Source: Methylosinus sp. Sm6
GTDB lineage: Bacteria; Pseudomonadota; Alphaproteobacteria; Rhizobiales; Beijerinckiaceae
Direction of reading: 5' to 3'
Assembly: GCF_019802345.1 (NCBI RefSeq)
Contig: NZ_JAINDZ010000020.1
Location: 26,335-90,334 of the forward strand
Length of the DNA stretch: 64,000 bases
Part shown: in pieces, positions 47,101-53,794 of the stretch
Position numbering within the stretch: the stretch's first letter is position 1
How the letters are laid out: each line of letters opens with the position of its first letter
The notes under the pieces: model-generated
What the model saw: the letters and a program-made list of their open reading frames with translations, nothing else
Databases searched by the model: none
Told to the model about the DNA's origin: nothing
Program-made: the position numbers and the translations under genes

Positions 47101-50100
47101 CCGGCTCCGCGTCGGTCATCGATCAATATAATCAATACTACGCCGCATATGCGAAGCTGTTCCGCCTCTACGAGACGGAAATCGTCGCCATGAACACGAA
47201 CGGCGCGCAAGGTCTCGGCGTTGCCGGCGGAACCTATCTTTCCTACGCCGACGTCTTCACGATGGCTCAGATTTTCGGCATCGGCCTGGATCCGTCGAGC
47301 TCGAGCTATCTGTACATACCCGCGGCGCCGACCCTTTCCAGCAGCTACTACAACATTCTGGGCGGCTTCGGCTCCGTCACCTATCTCGACGGGGTGGAGG
47401 GCGGTTGGGCGTCGACGACCGCGACCGATTATGCGACCCAATGGGCGGCATATTTCTACAATGTGGCCAATTTCAACCTCGCCAACCATTACTACGGCTT
47501 CGGGATATTCAACACGACTTGGGACAATGTCGCCGGCGTCGCCGCCCGGACGGGCGTCCCATACGCCGTCGCGGTGACGCCGCCCTACGCTCCGCCGGCC
47601 TATGCCACCATGCAGCCGGGATATTTCTCCTCGGCGCCGGCGGCGCATCCCGCCGACGCCATCGCCAACAACGCCAGCGCCTACTACGGCGCGACGGGTC
47701 TGCAGAGCATCGTCAACACCACCGCCTCCGCCGATCTGATGACGGCGGCGGTGAGCGGCAAGGGCAGCTTCTCCTATAATTTCGTCGGCGGCGCGCTGTT
47801 CGATGCGAACGGCATGTCCTCGGTCGATCCCAACGCCGTGGCGCGGCTCTCCTCGCTGAGCGACGATCTCACCGGCAATGTCACCGTCGACGGGCATGTG
47901 TCCTACACAAATCCCGTCGACGGCCTCACCGTCAATGTGCCGACGCTGGTCCGCACGGGAACGAACGCGATCACCATAGCGGCGGCCGGCGATTTCGCGC
48001 TGCTGGACGTGGTCTCTCCGGGCGCGGTCTATACGGCGGGCCATGTCGCCGACAATGCCGACGGCTTCGACGCGCCGACGCTGCGGAGCGTCACGACGAG
48101 CAGCGGCCTCGTCACCACGCCCGTATGGGCCACGGCGGGCGGCGATATCGTCATCACGGCGGGGCGCGACATCATCGGCATCGAGACGCCGACCGATCCG
48201 ACCGGAACGCAGTTCACCACGGAGATCCACAGCGGGACCGGCGCCAACTATTCCATCGGCGTCTCGACCGGGCAGTTCTGGAGCGCCTGGCACTATGTCG
48301 ACGGCCTGTCCAACGGCAGCTCCACGGCGCCCTTCGACCCGAGCGCGGGCGCCGTGCAATATTCGAGCTGGATCAATTACGGAACCTTCTTCCAGGGCTT
48401 CGGCGCGCTCGGCGGCGGCGACATCACGCTGAAGGCCGGACGCAATGTGCAGGATGTCTCCGCCTCGCTGCCCGAGACCATTCAGCTGTCCGGCGGCCGC
48501 TCGGCGGGCGGAGCGGCGGCGCTCGCGCATTTTTATGGCGGCGGAAATCTCCTGGTCGAGGCCGGCGGCGACCTTCTGTCCAGCGTCTTTTACGTCGGCC
48601 GCGGAACCGGCCTCATCCGCGCCGGTGGGAGCATCGTCGCCGATGCGACGTTATACACGACCGAGTATCGCGACGGGCATCCGGTTGCCCAATATTACGA
48701 CTGGGACGGGGTGAAAAAGACCGCGATAACATCCGTGCCCTTGCTGCTCGCCGTGCAGGACAGCTACATCAGCGTGCAGGCGAGGGGGGACATCGAGCTC
48801 GGCGGCATTTTCGCGCCGACGAACATTCCCGCCGACTACAAGAACGACGGCTCGCTGCCGCTCACCATCGGCGCCGCCTTCCAAAGCTATGGCGCGAACA
48901 GCGGCGTCTCGCTGACGAGCGGCATAGGCAAGGCGAGCCTCGGCGCGGGCGGACGAGATACATTGTTCACCCATTTCCCATACCAAGGCATTGGAACAGG
49001 AGGACAGTCGAGCGGCGCCGTTCCGGCGAGCCTGTCCATCGCCGCGCTCACCGGCGACATCGATCTGCTCGGCGTCTCCCTCCATCCCTCCGCGACAGGC
49101 GAGTTGAGCCTCGTCGCCGGCGGCTCCATCAAAGGGCTCGGCGCCATCTCCAACTCCGTCATCACAATGAGCGACGGCGCAACCGGTTCCATTCTCGGCA
49201 GCCCGTCGGCGGCGCTCACCGCGCCGCTGCACGCGGACGACGATACGCCCGTGCTCATCTATGCGGGCGAGGACATCGACAGCGTGAACTTCACACTGAA
49301 CAAGCCGGCGCGCATGTGGGCCGGCCGCGACATCGCCAACGTCGTCTTCATCGGCCAGAACAACGCCGATGGCGACATCACCAGCATCATCGCCGGGCGC
49401 GACATTCTCGCCGCGCGGACGCCCGACATCTTCCTTCACCCTCATAGAGTGACGACGAGCAGCTTCACGCTCTATGGGCCGGGCGACTTCCTGCTCGAGG
49501 CGGGACGCAATCTCGGGCCGTTCAACACCTATGGCGGCGTCGGCGGCGGCATTCTCGCCGTCGGCGACGGCGCCAATTACGCCGCGGTCGGCGTCGCAGT
49601 GAAATCCTATCTCCCGACGCAGGGCGCCGACATCACGCTGCGCTACGGCGTCGGCGGCGGCGTCGATTACGCGGCCGCCCTCGCGATCTATGGCGATGCG
49701 GCGATCGCCTCGGCGAGCGGGATGGATTTCGTTTCCGCCGTCATCCCGCAGCTCGAGCAGTACCTCGAGCGGCTCATCGTGGCGCAGGCCAAGGCGGCGG
49801 GCGTCGCCGATCCGGTCGCCAGTGTGAAGCTCACCCCCGCCGAGGCCGCCGACATTTTCACCGCGCTGCCGACCCTCGCCATCGGCGCCAAGCTCGCCGC
49901 GCTGGCCGAGAAGGCGGGCTATTCCGGCCTCTCATTCGATCCGACGCCGTCGCAGGCGCTCGCCCTGCAGAGCGAGCAGCAGGCGCTGAAGCTCGCGATG
50001 GATCGCGGCTTCCTCGATCTGCTCACCAGGGTGAGCCTCGACTACAACAATCCGGCGAGCGCCTATTACGGCAAATACGCGCGCGCCTATGACGCCATCT

Positions 50101-51041
50101 CGACCTTGTTCCCGGCCGCGCTCGGCTATACCGACAATAGCGAAGGCGGCACGGGCGTCGCCCCGGCCATGGTCCATACCGGCGATTTGAGAATGGCGCG
50201 CTCGCTGGTCGAGACCCAGACCGGCGGCGGCGTCGATATTCTCGGCCCCGGCGGCAACGCCTATGTCGGCTCCAACAGGGCCGACACATTGACCCCGGCG
50301 CAGCAGGGCGTGCTGACGCTGCAGGGCGGCTCGATCCGCAGCTACACGGATGGCGGCGTGCTCGTCTACCAGAGCCGTATCTTCACCGAGCAGGGCGGCA
50401 ATATCGAGCTGTTCTCGGCCAATGGCGACCTCAACGCCGGCAAGGGGCCGAAGAGCGCGGCGGCCTATCCGCCCCTGCGCGTCGTCTGCGACGCCGACGG
50501 CTATTGCCGCGTCAATCCGGCCGGCCTCGTCACCGGCGCCGGCATAGGCGCGCTGATCTCCGTGCCCGGCCAGGATCCGACGAAGAGCGATGTCGTGCTG
50601 ACGGCGCCGCATGGAACGGTCGACGCCGGCGCGGCGGGCATTCGCGTCGCCGGCAATCTCAACATCGTCGCGCAGCGCGTGCTGAACGCCTACAATGTTC
50701 AGGTGCAGGGAACGGCCGTCGGCCTGCAGGCGAGCGTGTCGGGCCCCAATGTCGGCGCGCTGACCGCGGCCTCCAATACGAGCGCCGCGGCCACCAAGGT
50801 CGACAGGCCGAGCGCGGGGTCCGATGCGAATGACAAACCCTCGATCATCCTCGTGGAGGTCATCGGCTACGGCGGCGGCGAGGTCGGCCCGTCCGACGAT
50901 CCGAGCGGCGAGGAGCGTCGGGGGCGCAGGCGGGACCAGAGGAGCTACGACACGAATGGCGCCGTACAAATTTTGGGCCATGGCGATTTGACCGACCGCG
51001 AAAGGCAGTATTTGAACAAGGACGAAAAAGAAAGGCTGTAG
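38130..51041 (+). CDS. Giant filamentous-haemagglutinin-like exoprotein (4,303 residues)
   Basis: A very large surface or secreted protein. The start at 38130 has GAGAGG upstream and gives an Arg-rich signal region (FSGRRRGPIRRTLLATASATVLALASPQDAKA). Residues 115-245 are a haemagglutination-activity (TPS) domain: LWSNISAPVETVD, ATWQQFNVGRDTTVHFDQ, NWVVLNRVDASGSPSRILGQI, GTVLLLNPNGVIF, VHSLVAASMDMN. Thousands of residues of Gly/Ala/Asp/Ser-rich beta-helix repeats follow (VDVSG and GGGSI units), with a filamentous-haemagglutinin-type C-terminal part. Only two cysteine pairs were noticed (SCEPFGAC near residue 1470, VVCDADGYC near 4120). TPS domains normally need a TpsB pore; none is in the window. 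Codon use is uniform, with no frameshift seen. Confidence 0.85.
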   Translation: MAGTRSVLFQPFSGRRRGPIRRTLLATASATVLALASPQDAKARPLGGFGATTSAPTTATTDALAGAAQATAIAKQTQTSLTRAAQAIQSLQAAQAAARSAAQAATSLVPNGLKPGGLVVDPRVGFANGVSTTPGLWSNISAPVETVDAGGHDTVTLTQSAKRAIATWQQFNVGRDTTVHFDQSGGNSENGNNWVVLNRVDASGSPSRILGQIKAEGTVLLLNPNGVIFTGTSQINVHSLVAASMDMNSFVGTAKGAFKASGPAYAPILADGIALTAADGTPLLAPSDEANANATFLNNGLFVNTGFRLPNSFASTGDSAVFSAGLVPGQDNVGVRVEAGARISTDVGGFDNGGYVALLGPQVTNAGSITTSAGQIILAAAGTVQLAEPSGTTSQTGFATRTDGSVSNQLLYSPPSVSGGASGVNDASGLLVARRGNVTMIGDTVEQRGLVEATTSVTRAGSITMVAGDLRFAPGSLTTILPEENGETIPSDATSLAAFVAPRIDIAATDVTFQSSSWILAPSATMVVTGPGRPNGPGGEAPLPSGRVVLEAGSVIDLSGLTSTRSYSDYLYTFKVTPNDVADTPLAQNLIGQTVTIDLTLSGTRADGETWVGSPLFASSGAGYLANVPQGIDQLLSKGGSLSFGGGSSSVGNNLGTVAFVDVLQAPGSVIDVSGGLIQYAGAHMSTTQLVGADGRFYDIGAADPFIGNTIYRGFAVVHSRWGVIDYYASSLLRGGYVKPDDFDGMSAGGVSVAAVTPILEGAIAGDIAIGARQRALARIGANGVQATPDQLPTGASLAITMAADSGGGRNTAILLVASAPDLLGTDAALGVSPTLPTNADGAPVITYSTDRFSSLGLGSISIAGATTLAMAEGASLSVRDGGSIKLANVAAIDGSLIAHGGSIVINGVTPASLAAASGELPSTVVGGHAVLDVSGRWINDAGRYSDAAGALYINGGSVSLATYNMSEAVSFDENAQWTVTAEDHSASIVLQAGSIVDVSSGGYVAADGRLKTGSDGLPVGKGGNVSLRTYAGTWQGNTFVFDYFGGNLGHAPQSQTAGNVVMDGTIYAGGLSQGGTFTLRAPMITIDGQATKVASITEGEQAGTVVLPTSFFSDSGFGSFDLTSVYGSATVAAGTTLTLKQQNYLLSSTSSLPATGARPRDFAAFGYAPDGLRHAANLALTQAGYRNGAADSPSETARLLIDEGASILADPLANITLTAGGPAVILGTVRTHGGKIAINEGMPSGFPAYRRDGLPQYVWLGQNSVLDVSGTFVPDPRVTAYSTGTVLAGGSIVFSGISSSSGALTEGAGTVIALAGSIMDISGASATIEEPGGASLFGPRITTREIWSDGGTLTTGGYLGGTIRAAGGAPQAAGGKLVAGDMIVTQSGDVSAAFGSTPPTWRSDAALHLPPGANVTADTLNSAGFGSVSFPGPTFSGDVDLEISGSILIDSFAAITLLPAGVYDKNHSPSCEPFGACIPSIGATKVTLEANYIRLANSGLSSFASQLPQLADGELTLAARQQIDVVGVVGVKNAGVVNLVSGGDIRLIGTYDYGKTLQDQNGVDAASDGYGGFPFVGALLVADNLNLTARTIYPATNTAFLIESLGLAPAAAAGVHNRIAFSSNGQAPVAPLSAGGAIVVDAKTIQQGGALYAPLGSIVLGLGAGQTLPSLFVSNPTNNPYDPVQNNTGLLSGLAQNVMTDRVTLLPGSVTSVSAAGLMIPYGSTTDGAEWTSNDAILNGPPAKLITLGGANVDAQAGAILDGRGGGDIYATEFIPGTGGSRNVLTTSTQAVYALLPGFGSALAPYDPAFATSVAAGLTVTLSGGNGVPAGTYTLLPAEYATLPGAYRVVVVSTKTNPYSQSFATADGSVYATGVLGNAITGSQSPQAALLQIQSKEVWTRYSQIDVTTGKSYFTALAASNATALPRLAQDAARLSVAAGVNLSLDATNLFDPASGGLGGMLDITGEKILVAASDRLASFGAQANGTFTPSAEYEGYLVLDADMLSDFGIESTLIGGYRSSTSEGTLVTATALDLEVATDAAHPLTGPELLLVSLASTVAGDGHRGLVVDDGSVIAAKGAVAGGAATKLLIGVDPVAQFSGLQVLLGYTAGVSGDGALLRVSNGGVADIQRRFVPGVYRIPATTPAPEGPVSPVALGALTIGENVALSGAALTLDASGSTTLAASARLVAKNYDLASGLINLGGGSGGLVVTTGLIGQFAGAESVRLRSASVFNLYGSNAFGDAANRIGALTLDGAGLYSDGGATTIIAGDIAFVDSQAVANKSGADTGGAGGVLALDASGALTFSAGSKSLSGFASVSATAGSKALFSGAGGLDAGGAKVTLTAPLILVDKGASQSLSTTGALTLARGAGAAPSIDPTFIGGSLSFAAASINASGTLVAQGGKLTLEATTGDLVLSGDALLSAAGTRIMIGDLVQDTPAGAIRLVADAGDVKLGAGTTVDVSGAGRGYAGSLSIYARGAAKLAGALKGGAKYDDLGGELLILAGRLDGALPLASGFTRGFTMSLGQGDIVIDAGETLKSENVLLVANGGGVVVDGHIDASSASGGSIALYGAGRSTAAAGTANASGVAIGSRATLEARYRAPDADSPGYGNGESTKVQRGGTITLGTTGAPDGSLNADYGYQNVPRSGAITVAAGATFDVSGGDGGADIDNTGGSVVVRAPILADGTINVRFSGAIVTSARADGAASGDPLVVNAFAVWSTTDASTDPNKHFDGVIDPAGFYGADGTQLIVANAKGVYPSSTAAAPADGAYLPHVQFYQKTLLDFVNAPFDTSAIAARLSGATLKVGSNAATALPSSALHLRPEIDLVNPSTNVNSGNIVVASNWNFGAGSIDANGNVNLLYRTTSGGEPGTLMLRAANNVKINATISDGFFTRYTLASGGAEDAASIYARESSSSLYLAYLAMFSNGVLQYDSSGLTNFLNNYQGLSWDDIGVTPPPTTSAASASFFNLSQSVFDTLQFELQAPTVISGSASVIDQYNQYYAAYAKLFRLYETEIVAMNTNGAQGLGVAGGTYLSYADVFTMAQIFGIGLDPSSSSYLYIPAAPTLSSSYYNILGGFGSVTYLDGVEGGWASTTATDYATQWAAYFYNVANFNLANHYYGFGIFNTTWDNVAGVAARTGVPYAVAVTPPYAPPAYATMQPGYFSSAPAAHPADAIANNASAYYGATGLQSIVNTTASADLMTAAVSGKGSFSYNFVGGALFDANGMSSVDPNAVARLSSLSDDLTGNVTVDGHVSYTNPVDGLTVNVPTLVRTGTNAITIAAAGDFALLDVVSPGAVYTAGHVADNADGFDAPTLRSVTTSSGLVTTPVWATAGGDIVITAGRDIIGIETPTDPTGTQFTTEIHSGTGANYSIGVSTGQFWSAWHYVDGLSNGSSTAPFDPSAGAVQYSSWINYGTFFQGFGALGGGDITLKAGRNVQDVSASLPETIQLSGGRSAGGAAALAHFYGGGNLLVEAGGDLLSSVFYVGRGTGLIRAGGSIVADATLYTTEYRDGHPVAQYYDWDGVKKTAITSVPLLLAVQDSYISVQARGDIELGGIFAPTNIPADYKNDGSLPLTIGAAFQSYGANSGVSLTSGIGKASLGAGGRDTLFTHFPYQGIGTGGQSSGAVPASLSIAALTGDIDLLGVSLHPSATGELSLVAGGSIKGLGAISNSVITMSDGATGSILGSPSAALTAPLHADDDTPVLIYAGEDIDSVNFTLNKPARMWAGRDIANVVFIGQNNADGDITSIIAGRDILAARTPDIFLHPHRVTTSSFTLYGPGDFLLEAGRNLGPFNTYGGVGGGILAVGDGANYAAVGVAVKSYLPTQGADITLRYGVGGGVDYAAALAIYGDAAIASASGMDFVSAVIPQLEQYLERLIVAQAKAAGVADPVASVKLTPAEAADIFTALPTLAIGAKLAALAEKAGYSGLSFDPTPSQALALQSEQQALKLAMDRGFLDLLTRVSLDYNNPASAYYGKYARAYDAISTLFPAALGYTDNSEGGTGVAPAMVHTGDLRMARSLVETQTGGGVDILGPGGNAYVGSNRADTLTPAQQGVLTLQGGSIRSYTDGGVLVYQSRIFTEQGGNIELFSANGDLNAGKGPKSAAAYPPLRVVCDADGYCRVNPAGLVTGAGIGALISVPGQDPTKSDVVLTAPHGTVDAGAAGIRVAGNLNIVAQRVLNAYNVQVQGTAVGLQASVSGPNVGALTAASNTSAAATKVDRPSAGSDANDKPSIILVEVIGYGGGEVGPSDDPSGEERRGRRRDQRSYDTNGAVQILGHGDLTDRERQYLNKDEKERL

Positions 51042-51060
51042 AATCGGCGGAGCGCCGCCG

Positions 51061-51100
51061 CGGTGACGTTTCCGATCCATTCGGGTCGGAAACGTCACCG
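51061..51100 (+). terminator. Strong stem-loop after the giant adhesin gene
   Basis: CGGTGACGTTTCCGA is followed by a 10-nt loop and its exact reverse complement, 19 nt after the stop codon. There is no T-run, so it may protect the mRNA 3' end or stop transcription poorly. The loop side (TCCATTCGGG) resembles the second palindrome of the 105-bp element. Confidence 0.55.
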
Positions 51101-51140
51101 AAGTCGCAACGAGCGAGGAATCCCGCCATCTCGCGATGGA

Positions 51141-52403
51141 TCAAACGAGCTTGCCGCGATCGAGCTCGCCCTCCCACCAGGCGACGACGATGGCCGCGAC
51201 GCCATTGCCGCAAATATTGGTGAGCGCCCGGCACTCGCTCATGAATTTATCGACGCCGAGCACCAGCGCCATGCCCGGCGCGAGACGTGGATCGATGGCG
51301 GAAAGCGTCGCGCCGAGCGTGATGAAGCCCGCCCCGGTGACGCCCGACGCGCCCTTGGAGGTGAGCATGGCGACGGCGAGAATGGTCGCCTGCTGGCCGA
51401 TGGTGAGCTCGACGCCGAGCGCCTGGGCGATGAACAGGCTCGTCAACGTCATATAGATATTGGTGCCGTCGAGATTGAAGGAATAGCCGGTCGGCACGAC
51501 GAGGCCGACCACGGATTTCGAGCAGCCGAGGCGCTCGAGCTTCTCCATCAGCTGCGGCAGCGCGCTCTCGGAGGACGAGGTGCCGAGCACGATCAGCAAT
51601 TCATCGCGGATGTAGAAGAGAAAGCGCAGAATGTCGAAGCCGACGATTCTGGCGACGACGCCGAGAACGAGCACGACGAAGAGAATGGCGGTCAGATAGA
51701 AGGAGCCGACCAGCCAGGCGAGATTGACGAGCGACTGCGTCCCATATTTGCCGACCGTATAGGCCATGGCGCCGAAGGCGCCGATCGGCGCGGCTTTCAT
51801 CACGATGGCGATGACGCCGAACATCGCCTGGCCGATGTCGTCGACCACGGCGCGCAGCGCGCGGCCCCGCTCGCCCGTCGCCATCAGCGCGAAGCCGAAC
51901 AGCACCGAGAACAGCAGCACCTCGAGGATATCTCCCTTGGCGAAGGCGCCGACGACGCTGTCGGGAATAATGTCGAGCGCGAATTCGACGCCGGTCTTCT
52001 GCGCGCCGGGCTGAATGAATTTGGCGGCGGCGGCGGCGTCGGCCTTGCCGGAGAAGCCTGCGCCGGGCTGAATGAGATTGCCGACGAGAAGGCCGAGCGC
52101 CAGCGCCACAGTCGAGACGATCTCGAAATAGATGAGCGCCTTGACGCCGACCCTCCCGATCTTGGCGGCGCTCTCGATATGGGCGATCCCGGAGACCACG
52201 GTGCAGAAGATGATCGGCGCGATCACCATTTTGATGAGCTTGACGAAGCCCTTGCCGAGCGCCTCGACCCATGGGCTCGCGGCGATCTCCGGCGCCAGCG
52301 CGCCGAGCGCCGCGCCGGCGAGAATGGCGGCCAGCACCTGGAGATAGAGAAGGCGATGCAGCGGCGTGCGCGTCGGCGTCGCGACGGTGGGGGCGGTGGT
52401 CAA
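51141..52403 (-). CDS. dctA: C4-dicarboxylate/amino acid:cation symporter (DctA-like)
   Basis: A 420-residue DAACS-family transporter that brings succinate, fumarate or malate in with protons or sodium. Diagnostic parts are [27 protein letters not shown], the serine-rich hairpin [49 protein letters not shown], and [55 protein letters not shown] near the C-terminus. Eight membrane helices plus two re-entrant loops are expected. It is a single gene, facing the giant adhesin gene convergently and followed upstream by the third 105-bp element. Confidence 0.9.
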   Translation of the reverse strand: MTTAPTVATPTRTPLHRLLYLQVLAAILAGAALGALAPEIAASPWVEALGKGFVKLIKMVIAPIIFCTVVSGIAHIESAAKIGRVGVKALIYFEIVSTVALALGLLVGNLIQPGAGFSGKADAAAAAKFIQPGAQKTGVEFALDIIPDSVVGAFAKGDILEVLLFSVLFGFALMATGERGRALRAVVDDIGQAMFGVIAIVMKAAPIGAFGAMAYTVGKYGTQSLVNLAWLVGSFYLTAILFVVLVLGVVARIVGFDILRFLFYIRDELLIVLGTSSSESALPQLMEKLERLGCSKSVVGLVVPTGYSFNLDGTNIYMTLTSLFIAQALGVELTIGQQATILAVAMLTSKGASGVTGAGFITLGATLSAIDPRLAPGMALVLGVDKFMSECRALTNICGNGVAAIVVAWWEGELDRGKLV

Positions 52404-52437
52404 AGGGACGTCCTCGAGGTCATCGGTGGTCCGTTCT

Positions 52438-52542
52438 TAGAGCGTTACTCGATCCGAATGGATCCGGTAACGCTCCAGCATTCTTTAGTTTGAGCGAATT
52501 CTGATCGATCGAACGATTCCGTTCGATCGGAACGCGCTCGAG
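52438..52542 (-). repeat. 105-bp palindromic element, copy 3
   Basis: Opposite orientation to copies 1 and 2. The plus strand begins TAGAGCGTTACTCGATCCG and includes TTTAGTTTGAGCGAATTC, matching copy 1 in reverse. It lies just upstream of dctA, between it and rimM. Confidence 0.75.
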
Positions 52543-52598
52543 ACCGCAGTCAGCGGCGGGAGCAACGCGGCGGTTCTGGCAGGCGCCTGTCGCCGAGG

Positions 52599-53120
52599 CT
52601 AATGCGACGCTTCGGTCGGGTCGCTGTCGGGCGGCTCCGCCACGACGCGCCCGCCGGCGATGTCGACCACCGGGATCACGGCCTTGGTGAAGGGCAGCAG
52701 CAGAGTTTCGCCGCCCTCCGGCGGCGCGATCTCGAGAATGTCGCCCGCGCCGAAGTTGCGGACGCCGATCACCACGCCGAGGGTCGCGCCTGCGCGCGTC
52801 TCGGCGCGCAGGCCCTCGAGATCGGCGAGATAGAATTCGTCTTCATCGGGCGTCGGCAGCGCCTCGCGCGGAACATAGAGCTCGACGCCGGTCAGCGCCT
52901 CGGCGGCGCTGCGGTCGCTCACCCCTTGGAGCCGGGCGATGAACATATCCTTGCCGAGCGAGCGCAGCGACGAGACGATGAAGCGGCGCTTGCCGCTCGC
53001 GTCGAAGAGCGGGCCATAGGTCGAGATCGCCGCCGGATCGACGGTGAAGCTCTGCAGGCGGATCTCGCCGCGCACGCCATGCGCGGCGCCGAGCCGGCCG
53101 AGCAGGACGGCGCCTTTCAT
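52599..53120 (-). CDS. rimM: Ribosome maturation factor RimM
   Basis: A 173-residue 30S maturation factor that binds S19 and helps 16S rRNA 3' processing. The start at 53120 gives MKGAVLLGRLGAAHGVRGEIRLQSF, the family N-terminus; the frame is open further only because of GC-rich repeats. The PRC-barrel half contains EFYLADLEGL and GVRNFGAGDILEI, then LLLPFTKAVIPVVDIAGGRVV. It lies in the usual ffh-rpsP-rimM order, but trmD and rplS, which normally follow, are absent: dctA and a repeat come next. Confidence 0.93.
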   Translation of the reverse strand: MKGAVLLGRLGAAHGVRGEIRLQSFTVDPAAISTYGPLFDASGKRRFIVSSLRSLGKDMFIARLQGVSDRSAAEALTGVELYVPREALPTPDEDEFYLADLEGLRAETRAGATLGVVIGVRNFGAGDILEIAPPEGGETLLLPFTKAVIPVVDIAGGRVVAEPPDSDPTEASH

Positions 53121-53300
53121 GCCGCGGCGAGCGCGAGCCCGAAGGCTCGCGCTCCAAAGGAAGAAAGAAGGGCGAGCCCGAAGGCGCGCGGTCCAAGGGA
53201 AGAAGGGAGAGCGAGCCTGAAGGCTCGCGGTCCGGGGAGGCGCGCTGTGGACCACGAGCCTTCAGGCTCGCATCCCGGGGCCGGCGACTTCGCGAGCGTC
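53121..53300. repeat. Cluster of short CGAGCC..GAAGGCTCG repeats
   Basis: Four imperfect copies of a roughly 38-bp unit built on the hairpin CGAGCCTGAAGGCTCG lie between rimM and rpsP, the last inverted. A related pair is seen at 29449-29515. A stretch after 53300 is part of a further repeat rich in GCGAGC and GTCTGGACG. Confidence 0.6.
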
Positions 53301-53355
53301 CAGACGCCGCGTCGCGGCTCTGGACGGCTTCGCTCTGCTCGCGATGACGCCGTCA

Positions 53356-53706
53356 TCAGGCCGAGGCGGCCTCGGCGGCCGCGGCCGCGGCGGCGGCGCG
53401 CTCCTGGGCCTTCTTCTTCGGCTGCGCCTTCTGCGGATTATTGCGCGCGTCGCGCTTGCCGACGCCGACGCTTTCGAGCAGGCGGGCGACGCGGTCGGTC
53501 GCCTGGGCGCCCTTGGCGATCCAGGCCTGCGCCTTCTCGGCGTCGAGCACGAGACGGTCGGCCGCATCCTTCGGCTTCAGCGGATCGAAGGTGCCGAGCT
53601 TCTCGATGAAGCGGCCGTCGCGCGGCGAGCGCGAATCGGCGACGACGACACGATAGAAGGGACGCTTCTTGGCGCCGCCGCGGGAGAGTCGGATTTTCAG
53701 GGACAT
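53356..53706 (-). CDS. rpsP: Small ribosomal subunit protein bS16
   Basis: A 116-residue S16 protein. The core [42 protein letters not shown] matches the family and lies at the N-terminus. After the conserved 80 residues comes an Ala/Lys-rich tail ([24 protein letters not shown]), a common alphaproteobacterial extension. It is the middle gene of the ffh-rpsP-rimM group, with hairpin repeats between it and ffh. Confidence 0.95.
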   Translation of the reverse strand: MSLKIRLSRGGAKKRPFYRVVVADSRSPRDGRFIEKLGTFDPLKPKDAADRLVLDAEKAQAWIAKGAQATDRVARLLESVGVGKRDARNNPQKAQPKKKAQERAAAAAAAAEAASA

Positions 53707-53728
53707 GTGTGTTTTGCTTCCTTCTGTG

Positions 53729-53790
53729 AGCGAATAGCGAGTAGCGAGTAGAGCAAGCGAACTATTCGCTATTCGCTACTCGCTACTCGC
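53729..53790. repeat. Hairpin of GCGA(A/G)TA units downstream of ffh
   Basis: Left arm GCGAATAGCGAGTAGCGAGTAG and a right arm of CTATTCGCTA/CTCGCTACTCGC units, in the rpsP-ffh gap. It is made of the same units as 55365-55422 on the other side of ffh. Confidence 0.65.
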
Positions 53791-53794
53791 CCCT

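Noticed and set aside
39063..48530. A 3,155-codon open frame on the minus strand inside the adhesin gene
   Set aside because: It is antisense to a clear haemagglutinin-like gene, is dominated by Arg, Ala and Gly and matches no fold; it is a shadow created by GC-rich codon use.
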